NCBI RefSeq assembly: GCF_005877005.1
Contig: NZ_SSNH01000006.1
Location: forward strand, 186,001-250,000
Direction: 5' to 3'
Source of the DNA: Sinomonas susongensis
GTDB taxonomy: Bacteria; Actinomycetota; Actinomycetes; Actinomycetales; Micrococcaceae
Length of the DNA: 64,000 nucleotides
Shown here one piece after another: positions 44,776 to 53,306 of the stretch. Position 1 is the first letter of the stretch. Every line of letters starts with the position of its first letter. The notes below the pieces were generated by a model. That model saw nothing but the letters and a program-made list of their open reading frames with translations, did not search any database and was not told the DNA's origin. The translations under genes were made by a program, and so were the position numbers.

Positions 44776-45744
44776 ATGGTGCGTTCCCGGCTTTACCGCG
44801 ACGGCAAGCTCGAGCGCGAGGATCTGGCTCTCGATGAAATCGAGGGCATCCTCGCCCAAGATGGAGTGGCGGTCTGGATCGACTACGAGTCGCCCAGCGA
44901 AGAGGATCTCGGGGCCATGGAGACGATCTTCGGGCTCCACCGGCTTGCGATCGAGGACGCGATGCACGAGCACCAGCGCCCCAAGCTCGATCGCTACCCA
45001 ACCCACCTCTTCCTTGCGGCCTACGAGGCCTCGCTCGTTCCGGAGGGGAATGAGCTGACCGTGAGCGAGGTGAAGGCGTTCATCACCCGCAAGGCACTCG
45101 TCACCGTCCACGGTGCGGACTTTGCCTCCGAGCGTCTGGCTGAGAAGTGGGACCAGGAGAACGACCTGGCGGGCCACGGCACCGCCTTCCTGCTCTGGGG
45201 CCTCGTCGACCTCCTCGTGGACGGCCATTTCGACGTGGTCCAGGACCTCGACGAGCGCATCGAGGGCCTTGAGGACGCCCTTTTCGACGATCACTCGTCG
45301 GACCACGATCTCCAGCGGCGCTCCTTCGAGCTTCGGAAGAGCCTCGTACGGCTCCGCCGAATCGTGCTCCCCATGCGCGAGGTGCTCAACACGGTCCTGC
45401 GCCGGGACCTCGACATCGCGGACCAGTCGATGCAGCCGTTCTTCCAGGACGTGTACGACCACGTCCTGAGGGCCTCCGACTGGACGGAGTCACTCCGCGA
45501 TCTGGTCGGCAGCATCCTCGAGACGCACATCAGCATCCAAGGCAACCGGATGAACCTCGTGATGAAGAAGCTCACGAGCTGGGCTGCGATCATCGCGGTC
45601 CCCACGGCGGTGACTGGCTTCTTCGGCCAGAATGTGCCGTTCCTCGGGTTCCAGAGCATGCTCGGCCTCATCCTGTCGCTGAGCTTGATCATCGTCGGGG
45701 CGTTCGGTCTGTATGTGCTCTTCCGGAGCAAGGAATGGCTCTGA
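44776..45744 (+). CDS. CorA-family divalent cation transporter with GQN motif
   Basis: A 322-residue CorA-like channel: long soluble N-terminal domain, helical stalk (VQDLDERIEGLEDALF) and two C-terminal TM helices. The selectivity loop reads FFGQNVPF where classical Mg2+ CorA has YGMNF. Actinobacterial homologues with GQN occur, so this is probably a functional variant for Mg2+, Co2+ or Zn2+ transport. Start ATG 44776 follows TAGGATGG. Confidence 0.9.
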   Translation: MVRSRLYRDGKLEREDLALDEIEGILAQDGVAVWIDYESPSEEDLGAMETIFGLHRLAIEDAMHEHQRPKLDRYPTHLFLAAYEASLVPEGNELTVSEVKAFITRKALVTVHGADFASERLAEKWDQENDLAGHGTAFLLWGLVDLLVDGHFDVVQDLDERIEGLEDALFDDHSSDHDLQRRSFELRKSLVRLRRIVLPMREVLNTVLRRDLDIADQSMQPFFQDVYDHVLRASDWTESLRDLVGSILETHISIQGNRMNLVMKKLTSWAAIIAVPTAVTGFFGQNVPFLGFQSMLGLILSLSLIIVGAFGLYVLFRSKEWL

Positions 45745-45836
45745 CCCACAGGGATGGGCAATCGCCTTACCGTCGGGTAACATCATCGGTTGTGGGTGAC
45801 GAAACTCACACTCGGCTACTCGGGACTGGGGCATCA

Positions 45837-45998
45837 ATGGACGTAAGCACCATGCGCGAACTCGCGCTGCAGATCAGCGGCATCGATACTGTCGTTGCCC
45901 TCTCCGCAACGTCGGGAACTCCCGTGGTGACGCCCTCCGATGCAGCGTCTTCTGGCCACGATGCCCAGGCGCCCTCAGCTCCGGCGACTGCCCGTTAG
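45837..45998 (+). CDS. possible small hypothetical protein
   Basis: A 53-residue frame starting MDVSTMRELALQISGIDTVV, ending in a low-complexity Ala/Ser/Pro tail. No recognised domain and only a modest ribosome binding site (GGGACTGGGG). The frame extends upstream to 45735 over the corA end, which seems less likely. Reality is uncertain. Confidence 0.35.
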   Translation: MDVSTMRELALQISGIDTVVALSATSGTPVVTPSDAASSGHDAQAPSAPATAR

Positions 45999-46010
45999 GC
46001 GGCAGGACCT

Positions 46011-46241
46011 CTAGTAGGACTGGGCCCTCCGGAGCAGTTCACTCGGGTCGACCTCGAGGCTGTCGCAGATCGCCAGGAACGTCATGAGCGGCATGTCGCG
46101 GATCCCTGCGAGGTACTGGAACAGGACATCCACGGGCACGCCGGACCGGTAGGCGAGGAGGTCCATGGAGACCTGCCGCGCCGACTTCTCAACGCGTAGC
46201 TCTGCGGCGACAGCCGAGACGCGGGTATCCCCGTAAACCAT
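46011..46241 (-). CDS. small XRE-type HTH protein, 76 aa
   Basis: Almost entirely a Cro/C1-type helix-turn-helix: EKSARQVSMDLLAYRSGVPVDVLFQYLAGIRDMP followed by LMTFLAICDSLEVDPSELL. A single-domain DNA-binding protein with no effector region. There is no ribosome binding site before ATG 46241, so leaderless expression is possible. The target is unknown. Confidence 0.72.
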   Translation of the reverse strand: MVYGDTRVSAVAAELRVEKSARQVSMDLLAYRSGVPVDVLFQYLAGIRDMPLMTFLAICDSLEVDPSELLRRAQSY

Positions 46242-46396
46242 AGAGGGAAAGTACCCGGGGAGAAGGCCGGGCTAACGGCCGTTATGCGAATGTGTCTCCG
46301 GTTGCTGGCCCCGCTAGCGAAGGGCACTCAGGCTGCTCGAAAATGCGCATGGTCGGCGCAGAGAGGAATCGATTGACCGCTCAAGGTGCGCTGTGT

Positions 46397-46435
46397 GAGC
46401 ATAAATGTGCTCGATAAGAGCAAGAGCTGATGCTC
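46397..46435. promoter_or_regulatory. DeoR-type operator: four alternating half-sites
   Basis: GAGCA (46397), TGCTC (46408), GAGCA (46418) and TGCTC (46431) alternate with 10-13-nt steps, giving overlapping palindromes such as GAGCA-N6-TGCTC. Located about 57 nt before the sugar-acid kinase start, it probably binds the DeoR protein encoded in the same operon. Confidence 0.6.
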
Positions 46436-46491
46436 CTCCTGTTCGCCCTGCCTAGTCAATCGAGGGTCATGCCCGTTTGGACCGATGCGTG

Positions 46492-47757
46492 ATGGTCTCC
46501 ACCGTCGTCATCGCCGATGATCTCACCGGGGCTGCCGATTCCGCCGTCGCGTTCGCTCGCCGGGCCCGCACTGTTGTGGTCACGCGCCCTGGCGCCGAGT
46601 GGCCCGAAGCGGAGGTCGTCGCGGTCTCGACGGAGAGCCGTCATCTGGACCCCGAACAAGCCCGAGCCCTCGTGAGGGACGCGACGTGGAAAGCAGCGAG
46701 AGCAGGGGCGCTCGTCTTCAAGAAGATCGATTCGCTCCTGCGAGGAAACGTCGGAGCGGAAGTGGCCGGAGTCCTCGACGTCTTGGCGCCCAGAGGCCCC
46801 GTGCTTGCAGTCTTGGCGCCAGCGTTCCCCAGAACGGGACGCACGACCGAACGAGGCAGCGTCTTGCTTGACGGCGTCCCTCTTCCTGGTCGTTCGAGCG
46901 TGTCCGAGGCGATGGCAGGGGTCGGGCTGAGCTGCGCCGTCGTGCAGCGTGCGGACTGGACCGACGAACAGTCCTTGATCCGACGCCTCCGCGCCTTGCT
47001 CGCCTCGGGCATTCAGGCGGCAGTAGCCGACGCCGCGACCGAGGAAGACCTGTCCGCGATCGCAGCGGCGACTGAAGCCTTGGGAAGAGAAGCATTCCTC
47101 GTGGGAACCGGTGGCATCGCCGCGCATCTGGCCGGGCGGGCAGAAGCTGGTCGGGCTCCTCTTCCCGACAGGCCAGCGTCTCCCCGCAGGCCACCGCTCG
47201 CAGCAGTCGAGCCGCCTCCACCTGCCGGAAGCCGCCCGCTGATGGTGGTGGGCAGCTACTCGACGACGAGCCGGCTTCAGCTGGAGGAGCTGATTCGGAT
47301 CGGTTTCCCACACGTCCAGCTGCCTCGCCTCAGTGCTCCCCTCGGCCCCGAGGAGCGGGACGCCGTCGGAGCCCTGCACGCCGCCTTGGGTGAGGGCGGC
47401 GCCGTGCTGACCCCGCATCTGGGCGATCCCCTCGACAAGTCTCGGGCCGCCCTTGTCTCCCGAGCTCTGGCTTCGGCCGTGGCCGCAGCCGTGCCGTATG
47501 CCTCAGCCCTTGTCGTCTCAGGGGGAGAGACCGCGGCTGCGGTGCTCGAGGCGCTGGGCACCCCACTGTTCTGGCCGCACACCGAGCTGCTGCCCGGCGT
47601 CGTCCTCGCCGAACTGCCCGGACAGACCCTCCCCTTCGTCATCAAGTCCGGCAGCTTCGGGGGAACGGAGACCTTGGCAGAGGTCGCCGCCCTCCTGGGC
47701 TGGACCCACCCCTCGCTTTCCGCCCCACACCCTGAGAAGAGGAGCACGAGGCCATGA
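46492..47757 (+). CDS. four-carbon acid sugar kinase (DUF1537; DtnK/DenK-like)
   Basis: A 421-residue kinase of the two-domain DUF1537 family: N-terminal substrate domain VIADDLTGAADSAVAFA with KKIDSLLRGN, C-terminal nucleotide domain ending VIKSGSFGG. It phosphorylates C4 of D-threonate, D-erythronate or a similar four-carbon acid. ATG 46492 is preferred; GTG 46489 and TTG 46477 are in frame. It overlaps the PdxA2-type gene (ATGA), the partner needed to give dihydroxyacetone phosphate. Confidence 0.87.
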   Translation: MVSTVVIADDLTGAADSAVAFARRARTVVVTRPGAEWPEAEVVAVSTESRHLDPEQARALVRDATWKAARAGALVFKKIDSLLRGNVGAEVAGVLDVLAPRGPVLAVLAPAFPRTGRTTERGSVLLDGVPLPGRSSVSEAMAGVGLSCAVVQRADWTDEQSLIRRLRALLASGIQAAVADAATEEDLSAIAAATEALGREAFLVGTGGIAAHLAGRAEAGRAPLPDRPASPRRPPLAAVEPPPPAGSRPLMVVGSYSTTSRLQLEELIRIGFPHVQLPRLSAPLGPEERDAVGALHAALGEGGAVLTPHLGDPLDKSRAALVSRALASAVAAAVPYASALVVSGGETAAAVLEALGTPLFWPHTELLPGVVLAELPGQTLPFVIKSGSFGGTETLAEVAALLGWTHPSLSAPHPEKRSTRP

Positions 47758-48773
47758 GCCTTCCGATCGTTGCCGTCACGATGGGAGACCCAGCAGGGGT
47801 CGGTCCCGAGATCATTGCGAAGTCCATGGCGGACGAGAGGCTGCACGAGCAGGCCCGCGTGCTCGTCATCGGGGATCTCCACCGCCTCCAGCAGGCGATG
47901 GACATCGTCGGCAGCACGCTGTCTGTCCGCTCCATCGCTTCCGTCGGGGAAGCGCTCTTCGAGCGGTCCGGCATCGACGTCTTCGACATCCCGGGCCTCG
48001 ACCCTGACCTGCCGTGGGGCGAGCTGTCGCCGCAGGCCGGCCACGCGGCATACCTCTACATCAAGAAGGCGGTCGAGCTCGCTCTCGGCGGCGAGATCGA
48101 CGCCATCTGCACGGCACCGCTCAACAAGGCCGCACTCCATGCAGCCGGGCACCGGTATCCGGGGCACACGGAACTCCTGGCCGAGCTCACCGGAACCCCC
48201 GAGGTCTCGATGATGCTCACCGCTCCGCGCATGCGCGTCATCCACGTGACGACCCATATCGGTCTCATCGATGCGATTGCCAAGATCGACGGTCCGCTCG
48301 TCTACCGCACCATCCGTCGCGGCTACGAGCTGCTGGTCCGCGCGGGAATTGAGAACCCACGCATCGGGGTGGCCGCCATCAACCCCCATGCGGGCGAGAA
48401 TGGGCTCTTCGGCTACGGCGAGGAGGCCGAGAAGATCGCCCCGGGCATCGCACGGGCGGAGGCGGAGGGCATCCACGCGGAGGGGCCGCTTCCTGCTGAC
48501 ACGCTCTTCTTCCGGGCCGGACGCGGCGACTACGACCTCGTCGTCGCCATGTACCACGATCAGGGCCACGGCCCCGTGAAGGTTCTCGGGCTGGAAAACG
48601 GAGTGAACATCACGGTCGGCCTTCCCGTCGTCCGGACTTCCGTGGACCACGGCACCGCGTTCGACATCGCCGGCAAGAACCTCGCCGACCACGCGTCCAT
48701 GCTCGAAGCGCTCCGCGCCGCCGTCGACCTCGCCGGCGTGCGGGACGGATCCACGAAAGAAACGGGGGCATGA
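47754..48773 (+). CDS. pdxA2: PdxA2-type D-threonate/D-erythronate 4-phosphate dehydrogenase
   Basis: A 339-residue PdxA-family NAD dehydrogenase: VTMGDPAGVGPEI, metal-binding YPGHTELLAE, NPHAGENGLFG, YHDQGHGPVK and VRTSVDHGTAFDIAG. Because it is coupled to a DUF1537 kinase and a DeoR regulator, catabolic PdxA2 (oxidative decarboxylation of the 4-phosphate to dihydroxyacetone phosphate and CO2) is favoured over pyridoxine synthesis. Confidence 0.88.
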   Translation: MSLPIVAVTMGDPAGVGPEIIAKSMADERLHEQARVLVIGDLHRLQQAMDIVGSTLSVRSIASVGEALFERSGIDVFDIPGLDPDLPWGELSPQAGHAAYLYIKKAVELALGGEIDAICTAPLNKAALHAAGHRYPGHTELLAELTGTPEVSMMLTAPRMRVIHVTTHIGLIDAIAKIDGPLVYRTIRRGYELLVRAGIENPRIGVAAINPHAGENGLFGYGEEAEKIAPGIARAEAEGIHAEGPLPADTLFFRAGRGDYDLVVAMYHDQGHGPVKVLGLENGVNITVGLPVVRTSVDHGTAFDIAGKNLADHASMLEALRAAVDLAGVRDGSTKETGA

Positions 48774-49540
48774 ACGCTGCCGAGCGGCGCTCGCGCATCG
48801 CCGCGAGCCTCGAACTGCGTCCGGCAACCGTGGACGAGCTCGCCGGGGAGTTCGATGTGTCCCTCTCCACCATCCGGCGCGACCTCGACCGCCTGGCCGG
48901 CAGTGGGCGGATCCTGCGCACCTACGGAGGCGCGGCCCCTGCCAGTCCGAAGAGGGAGCAGAGCCTGCGGGAGCGTGAACTGACGGCGAGCGAGGCGAAG
49001 GAAGCCATCGGACGTCAGGCCGCCTCCCTCGTGGCGCCTGGCTCGGTGAACATCCTCGACGCCGGCACCACCGTCGGGGCGCTTGCCCGCTGCCTGACGG
49101 CGCGCGAGGACGTCACCGTCGTCACGAACGGCATGACGACGGCGCGCGCACTCGAGCATGCTGACGGCGTCGAAGTCGTGCTGCTCGGCGGCCGCTTGCG
49201 CCACATCAGCTCCGGGACCGTCGGCCCACTCGCAGAGGCGGCCCTCGCCGCTCTGACCGCTGACGCCGCGTTCCTCGGCGCGGACGGTGTGAGCGCCCGC
49301 CGGGGGCTCAGCGAAGAGACGGACCAGCAGGCCTCACTCAAGCGAGCCATGGTCCAAGCCGCCGAGCAGCTCTACGTCCTGGCAGACGCAACGAAGCTCG
49401 AGGCCAGCGCGGGCCACTGGTGGACTCCCATCGAACGGCCGTGGACCCTCATCACCGACGCCTCGGCGAGCGAAGACCAGCTCCGGCCGTTCCGAGACAA
49501 TCCTCACGTCACCCTGCTGGTCGTCGAATCAGGCGCGTGA
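48770..49540 (+). CDS. DeoR/GlpR-family regulator
   Basis: A 256-residue DeoR repressor: winged HTH (TVDELAGEFDVSLSTIRRDLDRLA, RTYGGA) and a C-terminal sugar-phosphate-binding domain (NILDAGTTVGALA, VTNGMTTARAL, GADGVSARRGLS). ATGA overlap with pdxA2 places it last in the operon. Likely effector: the phosphorylated sugar acid. It converges with and overlaps the deaminase gene by 12 nt. Confidence 0.9.
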   Translation: MNAAERRSRIAASLELRPATVDELAGEFDVSLSTIRRDLDRLAGSGRILRTYGGAAPASPKREQSLRERELTASEAKEAIGRQAASLVAPGSVNILDAGTTVGALARCLTAREDVTVVTNGMTTARALEHADGVEVVLLGGRLRHISSGTVGPLAEAALAALTADAAFLGADGVSARRGLSEETDQQASLKRAMVQAAEQLYVLADATKLEASAGHWWTPIERPWTLITDASASEDQLRPFRDNPHVTLLVVESGA

Positions 49541-50539
49541 AGCCCACTCGTCGATGAGCGCATGGAGCTCGGCCTTGCGCTCATCACTCGCGAACGATGC
49601 CTCGACTGAGTTGCGGGCGAGCCGTTCGAGGGCGCCGTCGAGAGCGGGGAACGCGTCAACGAGCCCGGCCATGTTGTCGGCGAGATAGCCGCCGAAGTAG
49701 GCCGGATCGTCCGAGTTGACCGTCACCAGGATCTCTTTGTCGAGCAGGTCCAAGATGGGATGCTCCGCAAGGGTGGGGATGACGGCGAGCTTCACGTTGG
49801 AGAGCGGGCAGACCGTCAGTGGGATCCGTTCGCGGCGGAGCCGTTCGATGAGTTCTGGGTCTTCGAGCGAACGGATGCCGTGGTCGATCCGTTCGGCGCC
49901 GAGGAGATCGAGGGCTTCCCGCACGTAGGCTGCTGGGCCTTCCTCCCCGGCGTGCGCCACGAGGCGGAGGCCGAGCTCCTTCGCACGGGCGAAGACGGGC
50001 GTGAAGAGTTCAGGCGGATAGCCGACCTCGGCGGAATCCAAGCCGACGCCGAGCAGGTCCCCGGCACGATGGGCCAGCGATTCGAGAGTCTCAAGCGCTT
50101 CCGCCACCGGGCGGTCGCGAAGGAACGAGAGGATGAGGCCGCCGCTGATCCCCTTCCGTGCGCCGGCTTCGAGGGCGTCGAGCAGGCCGTCGAGGACTTC
50201 CTCCGCATCGACTCCGCGGATCGTGTGCGCTTGGGCGTCGAAGAAGATCTCGGCGTGCCGGACCCCTTGCTCGTAAGCCCGCTCGAGATACCGCTCGCCG
50301 AGGGTCCGAAAGTCCGCCCGCGTCTGCAGGACGGACATGCAGTCGTAGTACAGATCGAGGAAGGACTGCAGGCTCGTGAACTGGTAGCGCTCCCGGAGCG
50401 CCTCGACGGAATCGAAGGGGAGGGCCACACCATTGTTCTCGGCGAGCTCGAAAACCAGCTCGGGTTCGAGCGTTCCCTCGATGTGCAGATGCAATTCCGC
50501 GGTGGGCAGCGAAAAGATCCGCGTGTTCGAGGGAGCCAT
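49529..50539 (-). CDS. adenosine/adenine deaminase family protein (adenine-deaminase type)
   Basis: A 336-residue amidohydrolase with H17 and H19 (ELHLHIEG), HAGEEGPA, IDHGIRS and VNSDDPAYFGGY. HIEGTLEPELVFELAENNGVALPF and SDDPAYFGGY resemble the Pseudomonas-type adenine deaminase (adenine to hypoxanthine) more than true adenosine deaminases, which usually read HVHLDGA and NTDDP. It is not part of the threonate operon; the 3' ends overlap. Confidence 0.85.
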   Translation of the reverse strand: MAPSNTRIFSLPTAELHLHIEGTLEPELVFELAENNGVALPFDSVEALRERYQFTSLQSFLDLYYDCMSVLQTRADFRTLGERYLERAYEQGVRHAEIFFDAQAHTIRGVDAEEVLDGLLDALEAGARKGISGGLILSFLRDRPVAEALETLESLAHRAGDLLGVGLDSAEVGYPPELFTPVFARAKELGLRLVAHAGEEGPAAYVREALDLLGAERIDHGIRSLEDPELIERLRRERIPLTVCPLSNVKLAVIPTLAEHPILDLLDKEILVTVNSDDPAYFGGYLADNMAGLVDAFPALDGALERLARNSVEASFASDERKAELHALIDEWASRA

Positions 50540-50698
50540 AAGTTCTTCCTTTCCTGATGCCGCTGAAGGGCGGACAGCAAGGAACCTAGCACAGGGTCCG
50601 CCGGTGGAAATCCGCGGCGTTTGCAGACGTAAATAGGGGGTATCTGATGTTCAGGCGCCGCTGAGCTCCAAGCGGAGGTGGCGCCGGTGAGTGGTGTT

Positions 50699-51730
50699 TC
50701 ATGGGTGGATGCCAGGGGAAGATGGCGGGTCGGATTCCGGCCCGCCATCTCTGCTGATTGCCCCCGCCAGGACGACTGTGAATCCGACCAGTACGCCCAG
50801 AATGGTTTCGACGGCGCGGTCTGTGATCATGGCCCGCGGTGAGCCGGGCATTGCGAGCCAGGTCATGAGAAGGATCAGCGGCGTGAAGAAGAACAACGCC
50901 AGAGCGTAGTGCCGGAGCATGAACAGCTCGGTCGGGAACTGAAGTGCCACGACGAGGATGCCCATGACCAGCGGTGACGGGTGAGCTGCGAGGATCACTC
51001 CTGTCAGGCCGAGTCCAGCAAGCGTTCCGACGACTCTGTGGACACCGCGCCGGACCCGGCCCGAAACGCCGACGGCGGAGAGGGGCACCGCCGCGGCGGC
51101 CATGGCCCAATGTGGATGGCCGATACCGATGGCCAGAGCAGTGAGGCCCGAGACGGCGACTGCGGTCGCATAGCCAGCAGCCCTCCGCAACGACGGACGC
51201 ACGGCGGGCGCGGGCATGATGGGCCTTGCTGCGGCCCGAGGCGAAGAGGCCCCGATGGCCAGCGCGAACGCGGCCGAACCCAGAGCGATCAAGGTCGCCA
51301 CCAGCGGGTTCGCACGGTCGAGTGCGGCGCAGGCACCGAACGCGAACAGGGCGAAGAAGGGGCCGGCGGGGCGGAAGCCGACCCGGTCGGCGACCAGGGA
51401 GGCGAGTCCAGCGAACACCGCTTCGCCCACCACGAGGACTGCCTCCGGGGAGCGGAGGTAGGACAGCCCAGACCCGAGCCCGACCCCGGCCACGAGCAGG
51501 GCGCCCGCGAAGGATTGGTGCCGCAGCCGGACGGCACGGTTCGCCCCGCGACCGTACATGCCCGCAAACCCGCCGAACACGGCATCGATCACGAGATCGC
51601 TACGCCCGGCGAGCAGCAGAACCACGGTCGGTATGCCGACGCCCAAGGCCATTCTCAGAGCCGGCCAGTGGTCCTGGTCAGCGGGGCCGAGGGCAGCGAA
51701 TCCCCGCACATGCGAGACCAGCAACCGCAC
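50699..51730 (-). CDS. FUSC-family membrane protein
   Basis: A 343-residue protein with two sets of about five TM helices arranged as a repeat; VFGGFAGMYGRGANRAVRLRH is the FUSC block after the first pair. No large soluble domain. GTG 51730 follows GGGAG. Possible exporter of aromatic or other organic acids. It is unrelated in operon to the deaminase (160-nt gap). Confidence 0.75.
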   Translation of the reverse strand: MRLLVSHVRGFAALGPADQDHWPALRMALGVGIPTVVLLLAGRSDLVIDAVFGGFAGMYGRGANRAVRLRHQSFAGALLVAGVGLGSGLSYLRSPEAVLVVGEAVFAGLASLVADRVGFRPAGPFFALFAFGACAALDRANPLVATLIALGSAAFALAIGASSPRAAARPIMPAPAVRPSLRRAAGYATAVAVSGLTALAIGIGHPHWAMAAAAVPLSAVGVSGRVRRGVHRVVGTLAGLGLTGVILAAHPSPLVMGILVVALQFPTELFMLRHYALALFFFTPLILLMTWLAMPGSPRAMITDRAVETILGVLVGFTVVLAGAISRDGGPESDPPSSPGIHP

Positions 51731-51852
51731 CCTGGCGCTCCCTTCCTCCGCCGCCGCGCCAGCCGCGGGACGAACACCGGCGTTGACGCGGGCACGGAGG
51801 CCCTCCTGCCTCTAAGCATAAGTGCCGGCCGTGGGCGGCCCCGGACGGGCTG

Positions 51853-52725
51853 GTGTCGGAGCGGTCCATCTCCTTCGACCTGACCATCCCGCCCGCGTTC
51901 GCCATCGTCGGTCCAAGGGACCAGGTACTGGTGCCGCTCGCCCTCATCGAAAAGGGCGCTCTCCGGCGGGTCGACACCGATGATCCCGACCGGCACCCCA
52001 TGCCCGTCCTCGGGGCGGCCGACAACAGCAGGCTCACCGCCGAGCTGCTCGCCTTCCTGCTCGACCCGGCCACCGGCCCCGGCGGAGGCGCCCCGTCCGC
52101 AGGCCTGCGGCTCCTTTTGGACAGGCTCGTGGGGTTCCGGCCCGGCATCGACAGGGACGCTGACCGTTCGCGGATCGAGTCGGACCTCGGGCAGGCCATC
52201 AGGAACGCCTGGCCGGACCCGAGCCCCGAGCAGGCCGAGGATGCCGCCCTCGCCGAGCACATAGCCAAGGGCTTCCTCGACCACTTCCTCTTGATCGTCG
52301 CGGTTTCCGGACAGCTCGTGGGGCGGAGGATCGTGCTGAAATTCGGCTACGACCGCGAGGTGGGTGCGCCCGAAAGGGGCAACCGCGTCGGGGCCGTCCG
52401 GTTCACTCTGCCCGACGCCGGTCTCAGCCACAGCCAGCACGTCGAGTTCGAGGGACCGCCCGGGCTGAAGGTCGTGGAGCTCGACGTGTCGGAGACGTTC
52501 CGCGAGAGGGCGACCGGCAAAGGGGGAGTGGACCATCCTGCCGAGCAGCGCGCCGTCGCCCACATCGCGTTCACCCCGACGCGCCCGCTCTCCGGCGCCG
52601 AGGTCCGCGTCGAGATCGCCCCTGTCGGATCGGGCATCCTCACCTTCACCGTTGCCGCGGTCCTCGCTGTTCTCGAGCCTTGTCGTGAGCGAGCGATTGC
52701 ACTGGTTCCGACCGATCTCCCCTGA
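51853..52725 (+). CDS. hypothetical protein, probable N-terminal part of a frameshifted membrane protein
   Basis: A 290-residue frame, unrecognised. It contains a helical region (GLRLLLDRLVGFRPGIDR), a beta-rich region (HVEFEGPPGLKVVELDVSETF) and ends in the first half of a transmembrane helix (GSGILTFTVAAVLAVL) followed by an unrelated tail. The next frame (+1) at 52652 resumes with SSLVVSERLHWF, which would complete that helix. The two frames are probably one gene broken by a single-base change near 52672. Confidence 0.5.
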   Translation: MSERSISFDLTIPPAFAIVGPRDQVLVPLALIEKGALRRVDTDDPDRHPMPVLGAADNSRLTAELLAFLLDPATGPGGGAPSAGLRLLLDRLVGFRPGIDRDADRSRIESDLGQAIRNAWPDPSPEQAEDAALAEHIAKGFLDHFLLIVAVSGQLVGRRIVLKFGYDREVGAPERGNRVGAVRFTLPDAGLSHSQHVEFEGPPGLKVVELDVSETFRERATGKGGVDHPAEQRAVAHIAFTPTRPLSGAEVRVEIAPVGSGILTFTVAAVLAVLEPCRERAIALVPTDLP

Positions 52726-53041
52726 CTTCCACGCGCCGTCGCAGGCCCTTTCACTGCTGCTGATCGGTCCAGCGTTGTTCCTGTCCTGGATGGCGAGGGC
52801 GCCCGAGCATCGTGCTCTGGCAGCGCTCCTGGCACCGCTTCGGCTCATGCTCGTGGTGTGCACCGTGGTGCTGCTCCTCGCCGGGTTCGCCGCCGCCGTC
52901 CCGTTGGAGAGGTGGGCCTGGGATGCGGTCTGGGTGGCGGTCCCGGTCCTCGGACTTCTGAATTCAATCGCACTGCTCCTCTATTCGTTGAATGCTCCCG
53001 GGTATGTCCGGGCGCTATTCGAGAGACAACCCGCCACGTAG
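52652..53041 (+). CDS. membrane protein fragment, probable C-terminal part of the frameshifted gene
   Basis: A 129-residue frame with three hydrophobic segments (ALSLLLIGPALFLSW, LMLVVCTVVLLLAGFAAAV, VWVAVPVLGLLNSIALLLY). It lacks a ribosome binding site before TTG 52652 and overlaps the preceding frame by 74 nt, consistent with a +1 frameshift rather than an independent gene. Confidence 0.5.
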   Translation: MPRSSLFSSLVVSERLHWFRPISPDFHAPSQALSLLLIGPALFLSWMARAPEHRALAALLAPLRLMLVVCTVVLLLAGFAAAVPLERWAWDAVWVAVPVLGLLNSIALLLYSLNAPGYVRALFERQPAT

Positions 53042-53065
53042 ACTTCTGGGTGGAGGGAGGTCGCA

Positions 53066-53287
53066 ATGCGAAACGACAACAAGCGGGCAAAGTCGAACGG
53101 CCAGCGGCGGTCCCGCCGCACGTACACGGACTTGTACATCAACATGGGCGGCGGCTCACTCGTCAGCAAGGATCTCCCGCTGACCGAGGAGCAGGCCGAT
53201 CGCGCCGTCAACTCTCTCCTCGACAGGGCCCAGAAGGCAGTTGCTGCCCGTCGCAATGCCAGCGGGTACCAGCCGAAGAGCGCCTGA
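53066..53287 (+). CDS. small basic hypothetical protein, 73 aa
   Basis: Starts at ATG 53066 with GGAGGGAGG upstream. The N-terminal 18 residues are strongly basic (NDNKRAKSNGQRRSRR); the rest (DLYINMGGGSLVSKDLPLTEEQADRAVNSLLDRAQ) may form a beta hairpin and helix. Nucleic-acid binding is possible; function unknown. Confidence 0.6.
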   Translation: MRNDNKRAKSNGQRRSRRTYTDLYINMGGGSLVSKDLPLTEEQADRAVNSLLDRAQKAVAARRNASGYQPKSA

Positions 53288-53306
53288 CTCAGGATTCGCT
53301 TCTTCC

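Noticed and set aside
50540-50698. Possible purine riboswitch before the deaminase gene
   Set aside because: No purine-aptamer core or three-way junction could be recognised; only ordinary intergenic sequence was seen.
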